64,000 nt of DNA from CAZJTL01 sp964548905 (GCA_964548905.1 CAZJTL010000002.1:12671-76670); one strand, 5' to 3'. Counted from the first letter of the stretch, positions 8,861 to 17,687 are shown. Translations and numbers: made by a program. Notes: generated by a model not told the origin, from the sequence alone.

Positions 8861-9730
8861 CTAGCATGAAAACAACAACAGGGGAAACCAACTACGACGG
8901 AGTAGTTCTTCGGCGAAACTGGGAACTGCTCGCTCGAACCAATTTACTTTAGAGTCAGCGGCGATGGCGATCGCACTGATATCAGCATTGGCAGCAATTT
9001 CTAACATGGTTAGTACAGGTAATCCCTTGCTTACTTTAAGATTCACCTCCCATCCTGTACTTTCTAATTCAACTTTGAGAGCATTTAATTTGGCTTCTGC
9101 TTCTTGCAATCGATTTTCTGTTAGTAATTTTTGTCTGCTTTCTTCCACTACCCAGGCTAAGGTGCATCTTCGAGGAGAATTCATTTGGCGATCGCTAGCG
9201 CTAGTTTTAAGGCGATCGATTAGATATCTGGCAGCTTTACTATCGTTGTAGGGAATTAGCAGAGAATTCCATAAATGCTGACAGCGCAATAATAATTCTT
9301 CCGAAGTAAAAGTAGAAATCAGTTGTGGACGCAGAATCATCACTGGGGCTGAAGATAATTTGGTCAAGCCAAGCGTCGTACTGCCAAACAGCTTCTCTTG
9401 TAATAAACTCCGAATTGGCGTTCCTGTGAAAATAACATCAACTGGATGAGTTTTTAACAGACGCGGAATCGTATCTAATGGTTTTCCTGAAGCGACTTCA
9501 ACGATTACTTCTAATCCTGCGGGTAAATCTAGTTGCGCTTTGGCAAATCTTTGTTTAGCTTGTTCGATTTTGGCTTCATCTACTCTAGGAATTTCTCCCT
9601 CTTGCCATAGAGGGACGCTATGAAAAAAAGCTATTTTTGTAAATCCACCACTAGCTAAGGCAGGAACAAAATTAATTAAGCGCTCCAATCCGTCAGTAAA
9701 ATCCGTACAAATCAGGCAGCTTTGAAACAT
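8861..9730 (-). CDS. Universal stress protein family, two-domain
   Basis: The 289-residue protein has two tandem Usp-like alpha/beta domains (about 1-140 and 150-289). The first carries a candidate ATP-loop signature, GTPIRSLLQEKLFGSTT followed by LSSAPVMILRP, similar to G-x2-G-x9-G(S/T). The second is more degenerate and lacks a clear copy. Usp proteins are cytoplasmic stress proteins, some binding ATP; the role here is unknown. It starts with ATG and is flanked by AT-rich spacers, so it is probably monocistronic. Confidence 0.82.
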   Translation of the reverse strand: MFQSCLICTDFTDGLERLINFVPALASGGFTKIAFFHSVPLWQEGEIPRVDEAKIEQAKQRFAKAQLDLPAGLEVIVEVASGKPLDTIPRLLKTHPVDVIFTGTPIRSLLQEKLFGSTTLGLTKLSSAPVMILRPQLISTFTSEELLLRCQHLWNSLLIPYNDSKAARYLIDRLKTSASDRQMNSPRRCTLAWVVEESRQKLLTENRLQEAEAKLNALKVELESTGWEVNLKVSKGLPVLTMLEIAANADISAIAIAADSKVNWFERAVPSFAEELLRRSWFPLLLFSC

Positions 9731-9863
9731 ATATAAATAATATTTTTAAACTTTTTCTAATAATAAAGCTAGTATCGATATATATATTTTCAGTCAACGC
9801 CCCAACATCCCCAGCTCTTTTCTGATCAGAAAACCAGCAAGAGAAGGAGGTCGCCAAACTTTC

Positions 9864-10070
9864 TTACTTTGATTGTGGCGGTCTATAAGTTGGATCTAGA
9901 CCCCATTGATATTTAATAAACTCTTTATACATGTTCTCTCGCATCATCATTTGTTCGTAAAGCTGAATCAGAAACTCCTGCGCTTGTTCGCGACTCATAT
10001 TTTGTACTTGAGCCTGAAATGAGCGTAGGTTAAATTGTTGTTCTAGAGAAAATTCGATTGGTTGAAACAT
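9864..10070 (-). CDS. nblA: Phycobilisome degradation protein NblA
   Basis: NblA is a small helical adaptor that binds phycobiliproteins and triggers phycobilisome proteolysis under nitrogen, sulfur or light stress. This 68-residue protein matches in size and sequence: FSLEQQFNLRSFQ at the N-terminus, a long helix with QAQEFLIQLYEQMMMRE, and the C-terminal K..WGL..T tail conserved in NblA/Ycf18. The ATG at 10070 is preceded by AAAGGAGA. A sigma-70-like promoter lies about 130 nt upstream. It diverges from an RNA-binding protein gene. Confidence 0.93.
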   Translation of the reverse strand: MFQPIEFSLEQQFNLRSFQAQVQNMSREQAQEFLIQLYEQMMMRENMYKEFIKYQWGLDPTYRPPQSK

Positions 10071-10202
10071 AATTTTTCTCCTTTGAGTAGACTAGGATTG
10101 AGAGCTAACTTCAATCTAGATTGAGCTAATCTCATCACAATGTGCTAACTATGGCACTACTCATCAAGTAATGTAACAATAGTTTGACAAGGTGTAAACA
10201 TA

Positions 10203-10232
10203 GTTATATAAGTAACCTTGGTGAACTGTCAA
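10203..10232 (-). promoter_or_regulatory. Predicted sigma-70-type promoter of nblA
   Basis: On the minus strand a consensus -35 TTGACA (10232-10227) is followed after 18 bp by TATAAC (10208-10203). This predicts an nblA leader of about 125 nt. I see no convincing NtcA palindrome (GTA-N8-TAC) next to it, although nblA genes are often NtcA-controlled. The promoter call is by consensus only. Confidence 0.5.
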
Positions 10233-10592
10233 CCGAAAAAGAAGATTTTATTTACAGAGCGCCTACATAATTGTTATTAATAATAAATTGACTAATAGTG
10301 TAAACATTCTGTAATAATCAAAAGAGAGACAATATTAAAGTCTATTTTTGACAAATAAATTTTTACAAGAGCCAAATAATCAAAATAGCTTTTATTAAAT
10401 TCTTTATTTTAGAGGTAAAAACCTTTGCAATTTGCAGCCAAAATCTATAAAAGCGCTCGAATTTATCAAAATAATTGGAGTTATAAAAATTTTTGGCTCT
10501 TAATAATTTATTGATATTTGTCTGTCCATTGAAGAAATTTCTGAGTAAAGTTTTCGACTAGGACTAAATCGATCAAGTGGAGGTACATATTT
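10233..10592. other. AT-rich divergent intergenic region upstream of the RRM gene
   Basis: About 360 bp between the nblA promoter and the RNA-binding protein gene hold no ORF or RNA gene that I recognise. The sequence is very AT-rich. Cyanobacterial rbp genes often have long, cold-responsive leaders, so part of this is probably the 5' UTR. The gene has a good ribosome binding site (TGGAGG about 11 nt before the ATG). Confidence 0.5.
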
Positions 10593-11066
10593 ATGTCTGT
10601 TCGTCTATACGTGGGTAATTTGCCAAAAGAAGCGATCGAACGTCAAGCTTTAGAAGCTATGTTTGTAGATGCTGGAGCTGGAGTATCTACCAAATTAATC
10701 AAGGATCGCAAAACAGGAAAATGTAGAGGTTTTGCCTTTGTTACTGTTCCAACCGATGAAATGGCTGACGCATTTATTGAAAAATATAACGGTCAGGCGT
10801 TTATGGAAAGTCCGCTCAAAATTGAAAAAGCATTACCTCGTTCTAAAGGAAAAACCGAAGAGCAAGAGTCTGCTGGCGAACCGGAAACTACTACTGCGCC
10901 CGTTAATAATACCAATAACCGCCGTAACAAGGGCAATAAACAGCGCGCTCGCCGTCAACCTGGTACTACAACACAACAGCCTGGTTCCATTCAGCCCGAT
11001 CCCCGTTGGGCAGATGAATTGGCAAAATTAAAAGAAATGTTTGCAGCTCAAGCTTCCAATCCTTGA
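10593..11066 (+). CDS. RRM-type RNA-binding protein with long Asn/Arg-rich tail
   Basis: The 157-residue protein begins with a single RRM (residues 1-82). RNP2 is LYVGNL and RNP1 is KCRGFAFVTV, both canonical with the aromatic residues that stack on RNA bases. The rest is a low-complexity tail rich in Thr, Asn, Arg and Gln, ending in a conserved-looking DPRWADELAKLKEMFA segment. Short Gly-tailed cyanobacterial Rbp proteins respond to cold and help localise photosynthetic mRNAs; this longer form with the C-terminal WADELAKLKE helix is a distinct subtype. It is preceded by a long AT-rich leader and diverges from nblA. Confidence 0.9.
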   Translation: MSVRLYVGNLPKEAIERQALEAMFVDAGAGVSTKLIKDRKTGKCRGFAFVTVPTDEMADAFIEKYNGQAFMESPLKIEKALPRSKGKTEEQESAGEPETTTAPVNNTNNRRNKGNKQRARRQPGTTTQQPGSIQPDPRWADELAKLKEMFAAQASNP

Positions 11067-11277
11067 ACGAAGGCAGAAGGATCGATTGCAGGGGGATTGT
11101 AATTAATCGAGGTAGTCGTTGTCATTAGTCTTTAGTGTTGGTTAATTGGCAATGACTCCTTAGATTTAATTACTGTACCCAAAAAAAAATTACTCTCCAA
11201 AAGAAAATTGCCACTCGAATCTCGGTAAAATCTTAAAATCTATTGATTCGACACAATAAGCAATAAGGAGTTTTTAC

Positions 11278-11988
11278 ATGGCGACCGCAACCGATCCAGT
11301 CCAAATAATGAAGCAAGAAGTTGGCAAAGCAGCAGCAGCCCGCGTGAAACCAGATTCTATCGTTGGGTTGGGAACAGGATCGACTACAGCTTTTGCTATT
11401 GAAGCAATAGGCGATCGCCTCGCCAAAGGTGAACTGAAAAATATTGTTGGTATTCCTACCTCTTTCCAAGCAGAAGTATTGGCAAAAAAATATGGCATTC
11501 CTCTCACTACTCTAGATGCTGTCGATCGCATCGATATTGCCATTGACGGCGCTGATGAAGTAGATCCCAATAAAAACCTTATAAAAGGTGGCGGTGCAGC
11601 TCATACGCGGGAAAAAGTGGTGGATTGTCTGGCTGAGGTTTTTATCGTAGTAGTTGATAGTGGGAAATTGGTAGATAAGTTGGGTTCTACTTTTCTCTTG
11701 CCTGTAGAAGTAATTCCTATGGCTCTCGCCCCTGTTACTCGCGCTTTGGAAAAATTAGGCGGAAAACCAGAATTGCGGATGGGGATCAAAAAAGCTGGTC
11801 CAGTAGTAACCGATCAAGGCAATCTAGTTATTGATGTCAAGTTTGATACCATTCCCGATCCAGCCAATTTAGAAAAAACCATCAACAATATTCCTGGTGT
11901 CTTAGAGAATGGCTTATTTGTAGGAGTAACCGATCTTGTTTTAGTAGGCGAAATTAAAGACGGTCAGCCAGTGATTCGGGAATTTTAA
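11278..11988 (+). CDS. rpiA: Ribose-5-phosphate isomerase A
   Basis: RpiA interconverts ribose 5-phosphate and ribulose 5-phosphate in the pentose phosphate and Calvin cycles. The 236-residue protein shows GLGTGSTTAFAI, the catalytic region IDGADEVDPNKNLIKGGGAAHTREKVV and the C-terminal NGLFVGVTDLVLVG, all family signatures. The ATG at 11278 is preceded by AAGGAG with good spacing. Monocistronic by appearance; the downstream spacer toward convergent frr is filled with heptamer repeats. Confidence 0.97.
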   Translation: MATATDPVQIMKQEVGKAAAARVKPDSIVGLGTGSTTAFAIEAIGDRLAKGELKNIVGIPTSFQAEVLAKKYGIPLTTLDAVDRIDIAIDGADEVDPNKNLIKGGGAAHTREKVVDCLAEVFIVVVDSGKLVDKLGSTFLLPVEVIPMALAPVTRALEKLGGKPELRMGIKKAGPVVTDQGNLVIDVKFDTIPDPANLEKTINNIPGVLENGLFVGVTDLVLVGEIKDGQPVIREF

Positions 11989-11994
11989 ATTTTC

Positions 11995-12150
11995 GTTCAT
12001 TGCTCATAGTTCATTGTTCATTGATATAAATATCGTTCATAGCTCATTGTTCATTGAATAAATGCGGTGAACTATGACGGCGTTTTATATTCCGAGGTTT
12101 TATCAGAATCCACGTCCAAACGATGAACCATGAACCATGAGCCATGAACC
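11995..12150. repeat. Heptamer tandem repeats (TTCATTG- and CATGAAC-type)
   Basis: Between the convergent rpiA and frr genes are runs based on TTCATTG/GTTCATT (11995-12057) and CATGAAC (12123-12150). The two runs are partly complementary variants of each other and could fold together. They resemble the short tandemly repeated repetitive (STRR) heptamers known from cyanobacteria. Confidence 0.75.
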
Positions 12151-12698
12151 TAAACTGTAGTAATATCTTTTTCCTTAGCTGCTAATAACTCGTCAATCTT
12201 TTTACCATACTGGTCGGTAATTTTTTGAATTTGATCTTGTAAGTCTTTGGCTTCATCTTCAGAGATTTCGTGATTTTTCTCCTGCTTGCGTACCGAGTCG
12301 ATCGCATCACGACGGATATTCCGCAAAGCTACCTTTCCTTCTTCAGCTAGTTTTCCTGCCAATTTGACTAATTCCTGACGGCGTTCGCTAGTAAGCGGAG
12401 GAATATTTAATCTAATTAATTGACCGTCATTATTGGGAGTCAAACCGAGATCGGACATCGAGATTGCTTTCTCGATCTGTGTCATACTGCCCCGATCGTA
12501 GGGTTGAATTGTAATCGTCGTAGCATCAGGTGTGCTAATGTTTGCCAGAGATTTTAATGGCGTTTCTGTGCCATAATAATCGACGGTTATTCTATCTAAA
12601 AGAGCTGAATTAGCACGACCAGTACGAATAGTGTTAAAAGACTTTTGTGTAGACTCTACAGTCTTTTGCATGTGGTCTTTAAGATCGGATATTTTCAC
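12150..12698 (-). CDS. frr: Ribosome recycling factor
   Basis: Frr splits post-termination ribosomes together with EF-G. The 182-residue protein matches family length from the GTG start at 12698. Conserved segments include TIRTGRANSALLDRI, YYGTETPLKSLANISTPD, IRLNIPPLTSERR and LRNIRRDAIDSVRKQEK. A longer frame exists upstream but lies within pyrH. The GTG is preceded by GGGAGG at good spacing, and this site lies inside the last codons of pyrH (20-bp gene overlap), so the two genes are translationally coupled. Confidence 0.96.
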   Translation of the reverse strand: MKISDLKDHMQKTVESTQKSFNTIRTGRANSALLDRITVDYYGTETPLKSLANISTPDATTITIQPYDRGSMTQIEKAISMSDLGLTPNNDGQLIRLNIPPLTSERRQELVKLAGKLAEEGKVALRNIRRDAIDSVRKQEKNHEISEDEAKDLQDQIQKITDQYGKKIDELLAAKEKDITTV

Positions 12699-13407
12699 CA
12701 AAACCTCCCACGGTAGTTCCAACAGGTTCTCCTTTGACAGCTCGAACAATATTACCTCGAACTGAAAGATTGAAAACAACGATGTTAATTTTACGATCTT
12801 TACACAAAGCGATCGCAGTTCCATCCATCACTTTAAGATCTTGAGTCAGTACACGATCGTAAGTTATGGTTTCATAGCGTTTGGCATTGGGATTGAGTTG
12901 GGGATCGCAATCATATACTCCATCCACCTTGGTTGCTTTAAAAATTACATCTGCATCAATTTCAGCAGCCCTTAAAGCAGCAGTAGTGTCTGTAGTAAAG
13001 AAGGGATTGCCAGAACCAGCCCCAAAAATAACAACTCGTCCTTTTTCTAAATGACGAATCGCCCTGCGTCTGATGTATGGTTCGGCTACTTCCTGCATGG
13101 CGATCGCTGTTTGCACTCTAGTGGCAATGCCGATATTTTCTAAAGCGTCTTGTAAGGTCATAGCGTTCATAACCGTAGCAATCATACCAATATAATCAGC
13201 AGTTGCCCGATCCATACCTCCAGCAGCCGCTTTAACTCCACGGAAAATATTGCCACCACCGACTACTATGGCTATTTGTACGCCACTTTTGATGATATCC
13301 GCTATTTCTTGAGCGATGTCAGCAACTACTGTAGGGTCAATACCATAGCCTAAATCCCCCATTAGTGCTTCACCACTCAGTTTCAATAAAACCCGCTGGT
13401 AAGTCAT
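12679..13407 (-). CDS. pyrH: UMP kinase
   Basis: PyrH phosphorylates UMP to UDP in pyrimidine synthesis and belongs to the amino-acid kinase fold. The 242-residue protein has the expected LKLSGEALMG start, the VGGGNIFRG loop, DYIGMIATVMNA, the FGAGSGNPFFTTDTTAALRA segment and the C-terminal VRGNIVRAV. Its 3' end overlaps the frr start on the same strand, the common bacterial pyrH-frr pair. Confidence 0.97.
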   Translation of the reverse strand: MTYQRVLLKLSGEALMGDLGYGIDPTVVADIAQEIADIIKSGVQIAIVVGGGNIFRGVKAAAGGMDRATADYIGMIATVMNAMTLQDALENIGIATRVQTAIAMQEVAEPYIRRRAIRHLEKGRVVIFGAGSGNPFFTTDTTAALRAAEIDADVIFKATKVDGVYDCDPQLNPNAKRYETITYDRVLTQDLKVMDGTAIALCKDRKINIVVFNLSVRGNIVRAVKGEPVGTTVGGFGENIRS

Positions 13408-13488
13408 TCTTAAAAATTTATTCTAGATATGCGCTAATAATTACCTCCACATAACATACCAGGTTTCTGTCATTTATTTGTCAGGATC

Positions 13489-14034
13489 TTATTGCCGCCA
13501 TTTAATCGGTGAACCGATCGCTGCGGTGGCAGGAGTTAACACTTCTTTTCCTTGCAGTAAAGATTCAATGTTGTTTTCTAGATAAGTACTCTTGACTCGC
13601 TCTGCGGAATCATAACTGTCATCTATACTGCCCTTATATCTGATGATAGCTTGTCGATCGAGCAAAAACACTTCTGGAGTAACTGTTACTTTAAAGGATT
13701 TTGCTACATCTTGAGTGGGATCTCTCAAATAGGGAAAATTCAAATTATGCTTTTCGGCAAAGCTTTTCATCGACTCAAAACTTTCTTCCAGGGTGCCTCC
13801 ATTATCGTTGGAATTGATAGCAATGATTGAAAATCCTTGGGATTCAAACTTAGCTTGAATTTGTTTGAGTCTGTCTAGATAAGCATTAACGTAAGTGCAA
13901 TTATTGCCAATAAATACTACCGCTACCGCCCGATAATTCTCTAAATACCGACCCAGATGATAAACTCTTTCGTCTATACCTGGTAGTTCAAAGTCTGGTG
14001 CATAGCTATTAATAGGAGTATTTAACGTTTCCAT
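13489..14034 (-). CDS. Thioredoxin-fold (AhpC/TSA-like) protein with altered active site
   Basis: The 181-residue protein has a redoxin fold (APDFELPGID ... VVFIGNNCTYVNAY ... VTVTPEVFLLD). In the usual family members the site reads NHCPYV; here it is NNCTYV, so the residue after the putative peroxidatic Cys46 is Thr, and no second cysteine is present. A cis-Pro is seen in TVTPEVF. It may be a one-Cys peroxiredoxin-like or thiol-binding protein. It stands 82 bp upstream of pyrH on the same strand, so loose co-transcription is possible. Confidence 0.8.
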   Translation of the reverse strand: METLNTPINSYAPDFELPGIDERVYHLGRYLENYRAVAVVFIGNNCTYVNAYLDRLKQIQAKFESQGFSIIAINSNDNGGTLEESFESMKSFAEKHNLNFPYLRDPTQDVAKSFKVTVTPEVFLLDRQAIIRYKGSIDDSYDSAERVKSTYLENNIESLLQGKEVLTPATAAIGSPIKWRQ

Positions 14035-14312
14035 ATAAAGTTATTTTCCTCTCATTATCAATCTTTAACTGTCTCTAACAGGAAAAAGTTAGTAGTCCAT
14101 TCAGAATAACTTCTAAATCGATCGTAATAAATAGTTTCTCAGTAGAAATCCGAGAAATTGCGGTATCGATTTTATTTTCTTACAAGCTGTAGTTAATGTC
14201 TCTCGATCGAGTGACTATTTTCGATCGGGATTCGTGCTAGCAATATTTACAACATTATTACAAAATGTAAAAAAACTGTCAGTCCATTTCTCAACTTTTT
14301 CTCAAGTCAATC

Positions 14313-15218
14313 ATGCTTCCTTCCTCTATTGTTTCGATCGCGTCCGAATCTCCCAGTAAGTTTTGGTATTGGCGAGGATTGCCAATTAGTTATCAAAATT
14401 GTGGTGATTCTGGTGCAGCCGTGGTTTTTGTTCATGGTTTTGGCGCTTCTTGGGGTCATTGGCGTAAAAATCTTCCTGTATTGGCACAAACTTGTCGTTG
14501 CTACGCGATCGATTTAGTGGGTTTTGGTGATTCTGCTAAACCCAAGCCCGATCTGGAAATTGAATATACTTTTGCCACTTGGGGACAGCAAGTAGCTGAT
14601 TTTTGTCGAGAAGTAGTTGGTACTCCTGCATTTTTGGTAGGCAATTCGATCGGCTGTGTAGTAATTATGCAGACAGCCGTAGATTACCCAGATTTAGTTT
14701 TAGGAGTAGCTGCGATTAATTGTTCTTTAAGATTGCTCAATGACAGGAAATTAGCTAATTCTCCCTGGTATAAACGCATTGGTCCGCCTTTAGTGCAAAA
14801 ATTGTTGAAAAACAAAGCGATCGGTCATTTCTTTTTTAAACAAATTGCTAAACCAGAAGTAGTTAAAAAAATTTTATTACAAGCCTATTGTCGTCGTGAA
14901 GCTGTCACAGATGAATTAATTGAAATTTTGATGAAACCAGCTTTAGATCCAGGTGCTGCTGATGTTTTTATTGCTTTTACAGGCTATTCTGGTGGACCGA
15001 TCGCTGAAGATTTATTGCCTCGTTTATCTTGTCCTGCTATTTTACTTTGGGGAACAAACGATCCTTGGGAACCGATCGCCTTGGGTCGAGAATTAGCTAG
15101 ATTTGAGACAGTACAGGAATTTATTTCTCTTGAAGGTTTGGGACATTGCCCTCAAGATGAAGCACCAGAAGTGGTTAATCCAATTTTGCAAGAATGGATT
15201 GCAGCAAATAACCATTAG
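14313..15218 (+). CDS. Alpha/beta hydrolase
   Basis: The 301-residue protein has a typical alpha/beta-hydrolase layout: oxyanion segment VFVHGFGASWGHW, nucleophile elbow GNSIGC (Ser), an acidic residue in LWGTNDPWEP and a catalytic His in GLGHCPQDE. The overall pattern resembles plant and cyanobacterial pheophytinase-like or haloperoxidase-like esterases; the substrate cannot be read from sequence. It starts at ATG 14313 after an AT-rich spacer and runs toward the RecB-like nuclease gene on the same strand, about 60 bp apart. Confidence 0.87.
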   Translation: MLPSSIVSIASESPSKFWYWRGLPISYQNCGDSGAAVVFVHGFGASWGHWRKNLPVLAQTCRCYAIDLVGFGDSAKPKPDLEIEYTFATWGQQVADFCREVVGTPAFLVGNSIGCVVIMQTAVDYPDLVLGVAAINCSLRLLNDRKLANSPWYKRIGPPLVQKLLKNKAIGHFFFKQIAKPEVVKKILLQAYCRREAVTDELIEILMKPALDPGAADVFIAFTGYSGGPIAEDLLPRLSCPAILLWGTNDPWEPIALGRELARFETVQEFISLEGLGHCPQDEAPEVVNPILQEWIAANNH

Positions 15219-15281
15219 TCATTAGCGTTGATTAAGTCGATATAATAATTGGCATTCCTGCTTAACCAATTGCTCCCCTTA

Positions 15282-16766
15282 ATGCTGCTTACAGATGAAT
15301 TGTTACTAAACTATAAGCGCTGTCAGCGTAGAACTTTTCTAGATATTTATGGCAATGCCAGCGATCGCAATCGAGAGAAAGATTTTCTGATCAAATTAAG
15401 ACGAGAAAATCATAATCATGTCGATCGCGTTTTAACTAGACTCAATCTAGATTGCAGCAAAACTCAATCACCTTATCAAGATTGGCAAATCAAAGCACAA
15501 GAAACTGAAAACTTGATGCAACAAGGAGTAGACTGTATCTATGAAGGAGTCCTGACTTTAGAGTGGCAGCCTCACCATCTCGCCAGCAATCTCAACGGCG
15601 ATCGGATAGTTCTCATCGGCAACCCCCATCTCTTGATTAAACAACCAGGACATTCTAAATTTGGTGATTGGTCTTATTTTCCCGTTAGCATTAAATTGGG
15701 TCGTCGCCCCAAAACTGAGTATAAATTAATTGCAGCTTTTTACGCTCAGCTACTTACCCATATTCAAGAAGCTAGCCCAGGAATTTCTCAACTTATTCTT
15801 AAAGATTATCAAACTTACAAAATCAACTTAGAGCAATGGATACCCAAAGCGCAACAATTAATAATTGATTGCCTGAAAACCCTAGCTGATACTCAAGCGC
15901 CAGAGGTATTTATTTCTCGCCAGCGCTGCAATCTTTGTCACTGGAATGCTCATTGTTATGAAGATGCTAAAGCAAAGCAACATCTTTCTTTAGTTCCTGG
16001 CATCACACCCAACCGTTATGAATATTTACAAGCAAAAGGAATCTTGAGTATAGAATCTTTAGCTGCTGCATCTGCACTTGAATTGGGAGATGAAATTGGT
16101 TTTGAAATCGCTTCTGACATTACGCAACAAGCTCAATCTTTGCTAGGAAATCAAGCTTTAATCAAATGGAATTACGACCCTAGTTTAGATTTATTGGTTG
16201 AGAATAATTCTTGTGAATTATATTTTGACATTGAAGCTGAACCAGAACGCAATTTAGATTATTTATTGGGAGTTTTAGTAGTCGATCGCGTTAAAGGGCA
16301 AGAACAATTCTACTCTTTGATCGCAGAAAAACCAGAAGATGAAGGGAAGATTTGGCAAGATTTTATTGATTTGGTTTCTCTATACGATCGCGCACCAATT
16401 TTTCATTTTTCTGACTATGAAATAGACACGATGCAAAGATTGGCTGTTTTATATAAAACTCCAGACAATTTCGTTAGTTCGCTCTTGTCTCGTTGCGTCG
16501 ATTTGCATCGATTGGTAACTAATTCAGTCACTGTACCTGTAGAAAGCTATTCTCTGAAATCTTTGGCTAATTGGTTGGGTTTTCAATGGCGCGATCGCAG
16601 TGCTAACGGAGAACAATCGGTTTGCTGGTACGATCTCTGGTTGCAAACAGGCGATCGCGACTTATTAAATTCTATTCTCCGCTACAACGAAGATGATTGC
16701 CGAGCTACTTTTCATCTCAAGGAATGGTTGACTCAATTTTTGATGGCTAATGGAAATAGGGATTAG
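15282..16766 (+). CDS. TM0106 family RecB-like putative nuclease
   Basis: The 494-residue protein starts MLLTDELLLNYKRCQRRTFLD, the usual N-terminus of this family, supporting ATG at 15282 over the upstream TTG at 15249. An N-terminal RecB/Cas4-like nuclease domain (about 1-230) contains a cysteine cluster, CNLCHWNAHC (about 218-228), that could ligate an iron-sulfur cluster together with Cys14. The C-terminal half is an RNase H/DnaQ-like domain: YFDIEAEPE, then NEDDCRATFHLKEWL near the end with acidic catalytic-type residues. The role is probably nucleic-acid processing; the biological context is unknown. Confidence 0.88.
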   Translation: MLLTDELLLNYKRCQRRTFLDIYGNASDRNREKDFLIKLRRENHNHVDRVLTRLNLDCSKTQSPYQDWQIKAQETENLMQQGVDCIYEGVLTLEWQPHHLASNLNGDRIVLIGNPHLLIKQPGHSKFGDWSYFPVSIKLGRRPKTEYKLIAAFYAQLLTHIQEASPGISQLILKDYQTYKINLEQWIPKAQQLIIDCLKTLADTQAPEVFISRQRCNLCHWNAHCYEDAKAKQHLSLVPGITPNRYEYLQAKGILSIESLAAASALELGDEIGFEIASDITQQAQSLLGNQALIKWNYDPSLDLLVENNSCELYFDIEAEPERNLDYLLGVLVVDRVKGQEQFYSLIAEKPEDEGKIWQDFIDLVSLYDRAPIFHFSDYEIDTMQRLAVLYKTPDNFVSSLLSRCVDLHRLVTNSVTVPVESYSLKSLANWLGFQWRDRSANGEQSVCWYDLWLQTGDRDLLNSILRYNEDDCRATFHLKEWLTQFLMANGNRD

Positions 16767-17243
16767 GGGCTAGGGATTAGGGATGAGAAAGGGTAGGGGG
16801 TGTAGGTTACTGATTGAAAATCTGTAGCAAAAAAATGTTTATTTTTGGTAAAATTGTCAGTCACAGATACCAAAGTTACTGTTTAGGCTCGCTAAATAGT
16901 GTATAAAGAGAGAAAGAGCTAAGTGCTTATTCGGCTAAACACCTAACTCTTTTTAGTTCTAGTTATCGACCAAAAGGTAATCAATGTAACTAGCGAGCTA
17001 CTTGCTCCAAATTTGGTCAAGATACAAATAATGTTTCCATTTCCTTCAAGCCGATCGGGAAGTTTGCTAATCTGGCTTGGCTTTTGATTTTGGAAGGGTA
17101 TTTTGACTGTTGGAGCTTTATTTGATTCCTTTTTGGTCGATTAGCTCTCTGACTCTTGAGATTTACATTGATAATCTCAGCTTGGCTATTACAGTTGACT
17201 GAGATGGAAGAATCAAGCAAAATTTAGTTTAATTGCTTGATTC
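16760..17243. other. Intergenic region with heptamer repeats and a possible bidirectional terminator
   Basis: This 480-bp gap between convergent genes begins with GGGATTAG-type heptamers (16760-16800). An imperfect hairpin follows: AAAGAG at 16913-16918 pairs with CTCTTT near 16946-16952, ending in a T-run, compatible with a terminator for the nuclease gene. From 17017 to 17220 an open minus-strand frame of 67 codons exists but has no ribosome binding site or recognisable features, so I do not call it. Confidence 0.4.
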
Positions 17244-17474
17244 TTAGCTGCCTTCACCACCTTCACCACCTTCACCACCTTCGGCTTCGCCAGCAGGAGC
17301 AGGGGTTGCTGGTTCCGATGGTGTTGTAGATGTTCCTGGAGTAGCGCTAGGCGCACTGCCCCCTGCTGGAGGAGGTGCTTCTTTTCCTGCTTCAGGAGTA
17401 CTGCCGCCGCAAGCAGTTAAACTTGTTGTGGCAATACCGAGGGATAAAAATAAGCCAACTGTTTTTAAACTCAT
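17244..17474 (-). CDS. Small Pro/Gly-rich lipoprotein
   Basis: The 76-residue protein has a signal peptide and lipobox LTAC (Cys22), so the mature lipoprotein is about 55 residues. That part is low complexity: Pro/Ala/Thr/Ser-rich in the middle and ending in tandem GGE repeats encoded by a 9-bp DNA repeat (17251-17280). Function unknown. It lies just downstream of a similar lipoprotein gene, and the two signal peptides are alike, suggesting duplication. Confidence 0.7.
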   Translation of the reverse strand: MSLKTVGLFLSLGIATTSLTACGGSTPEAGKEAPPPAGGSAPSATPGTSTTPSEPATPAPAGEAEGGEGGEGGEGS

Positions 17475-17498
17475 CCTAAAAAATTCCTCAATCCTAAA

Positions 17499-17687
17499 TT
17501 ATGGAGTAGTGCCTGCTGGTTTTTCTGATGGCGCGCCACCAGTACCACCAGTAGTACCACCAGTAGTACCACCAGTAGTACCACCACCAGCACCGCCGCC
17601 AGCTTCACCACCGCCACCGCCAGCGCAAGCAGCTAAAGTAGTCATCATAGCTATGGTTAGCAATAATCCAATTGTTTTGAATCGCAT
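17499..17687 (-). CDS. Small Gly/Thr-rich lipoprotein
   Basis: The 62-residue protein begins MRFKTIGLLLTIAMM and has the lipobox LAAC. The mature part is almost wholly Gly/Ala followed by TTGG repeats (DNA repeat 17537-17585). ATG at 17687 is chosen over an in-frame TTG 15 bases upstream because GAGGAA precedes it at good spacing. It is a paralogue-like neighbour of the lipoprotein at 17244. Function unknown. Confidence 0.7.
   Translation of the reverse strand: MRFKTIGLLLTIAMMTTLAACAGGGGGEAGGGAGGGTTGGTTGGTTGGTGGAPSEKPAGTTP
17537..17590. repeat. In-frame minisatellite within lipoprotein gene
   Basis: A 12-bp unit (ACCACCAGTAGT-type) is repeated about four times in the lipoprotein coding sequence and encodes the TTGG units. 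The 12-bp period keeps the frame, so copy number may vary between strains without disrupting the protein. Confidence 0.8.

Noticed and set aside
10071..10230. NtcA binding site upstream of nblA
   Set aside because: No GTA-N8-TAC palindrome with appropriate placement was found.
11233..11570. Minus-strand frames over rpiA
   Set aside because: Shadow frames; rpiA motifs on the plus strand are decisive.
12699..12824. N-terminal extension of frr
   Set aside because: The extension lies within pyrH in another frame; frr family members start at the GTG at 12698 with its own ribosome binding site.
17017..17220. 67-codon minus-strand open frame
   Set aside because: No ribosome binding site, no recognisable motif, basic low-complexity composition and an AT-rich setting; looks like chance.
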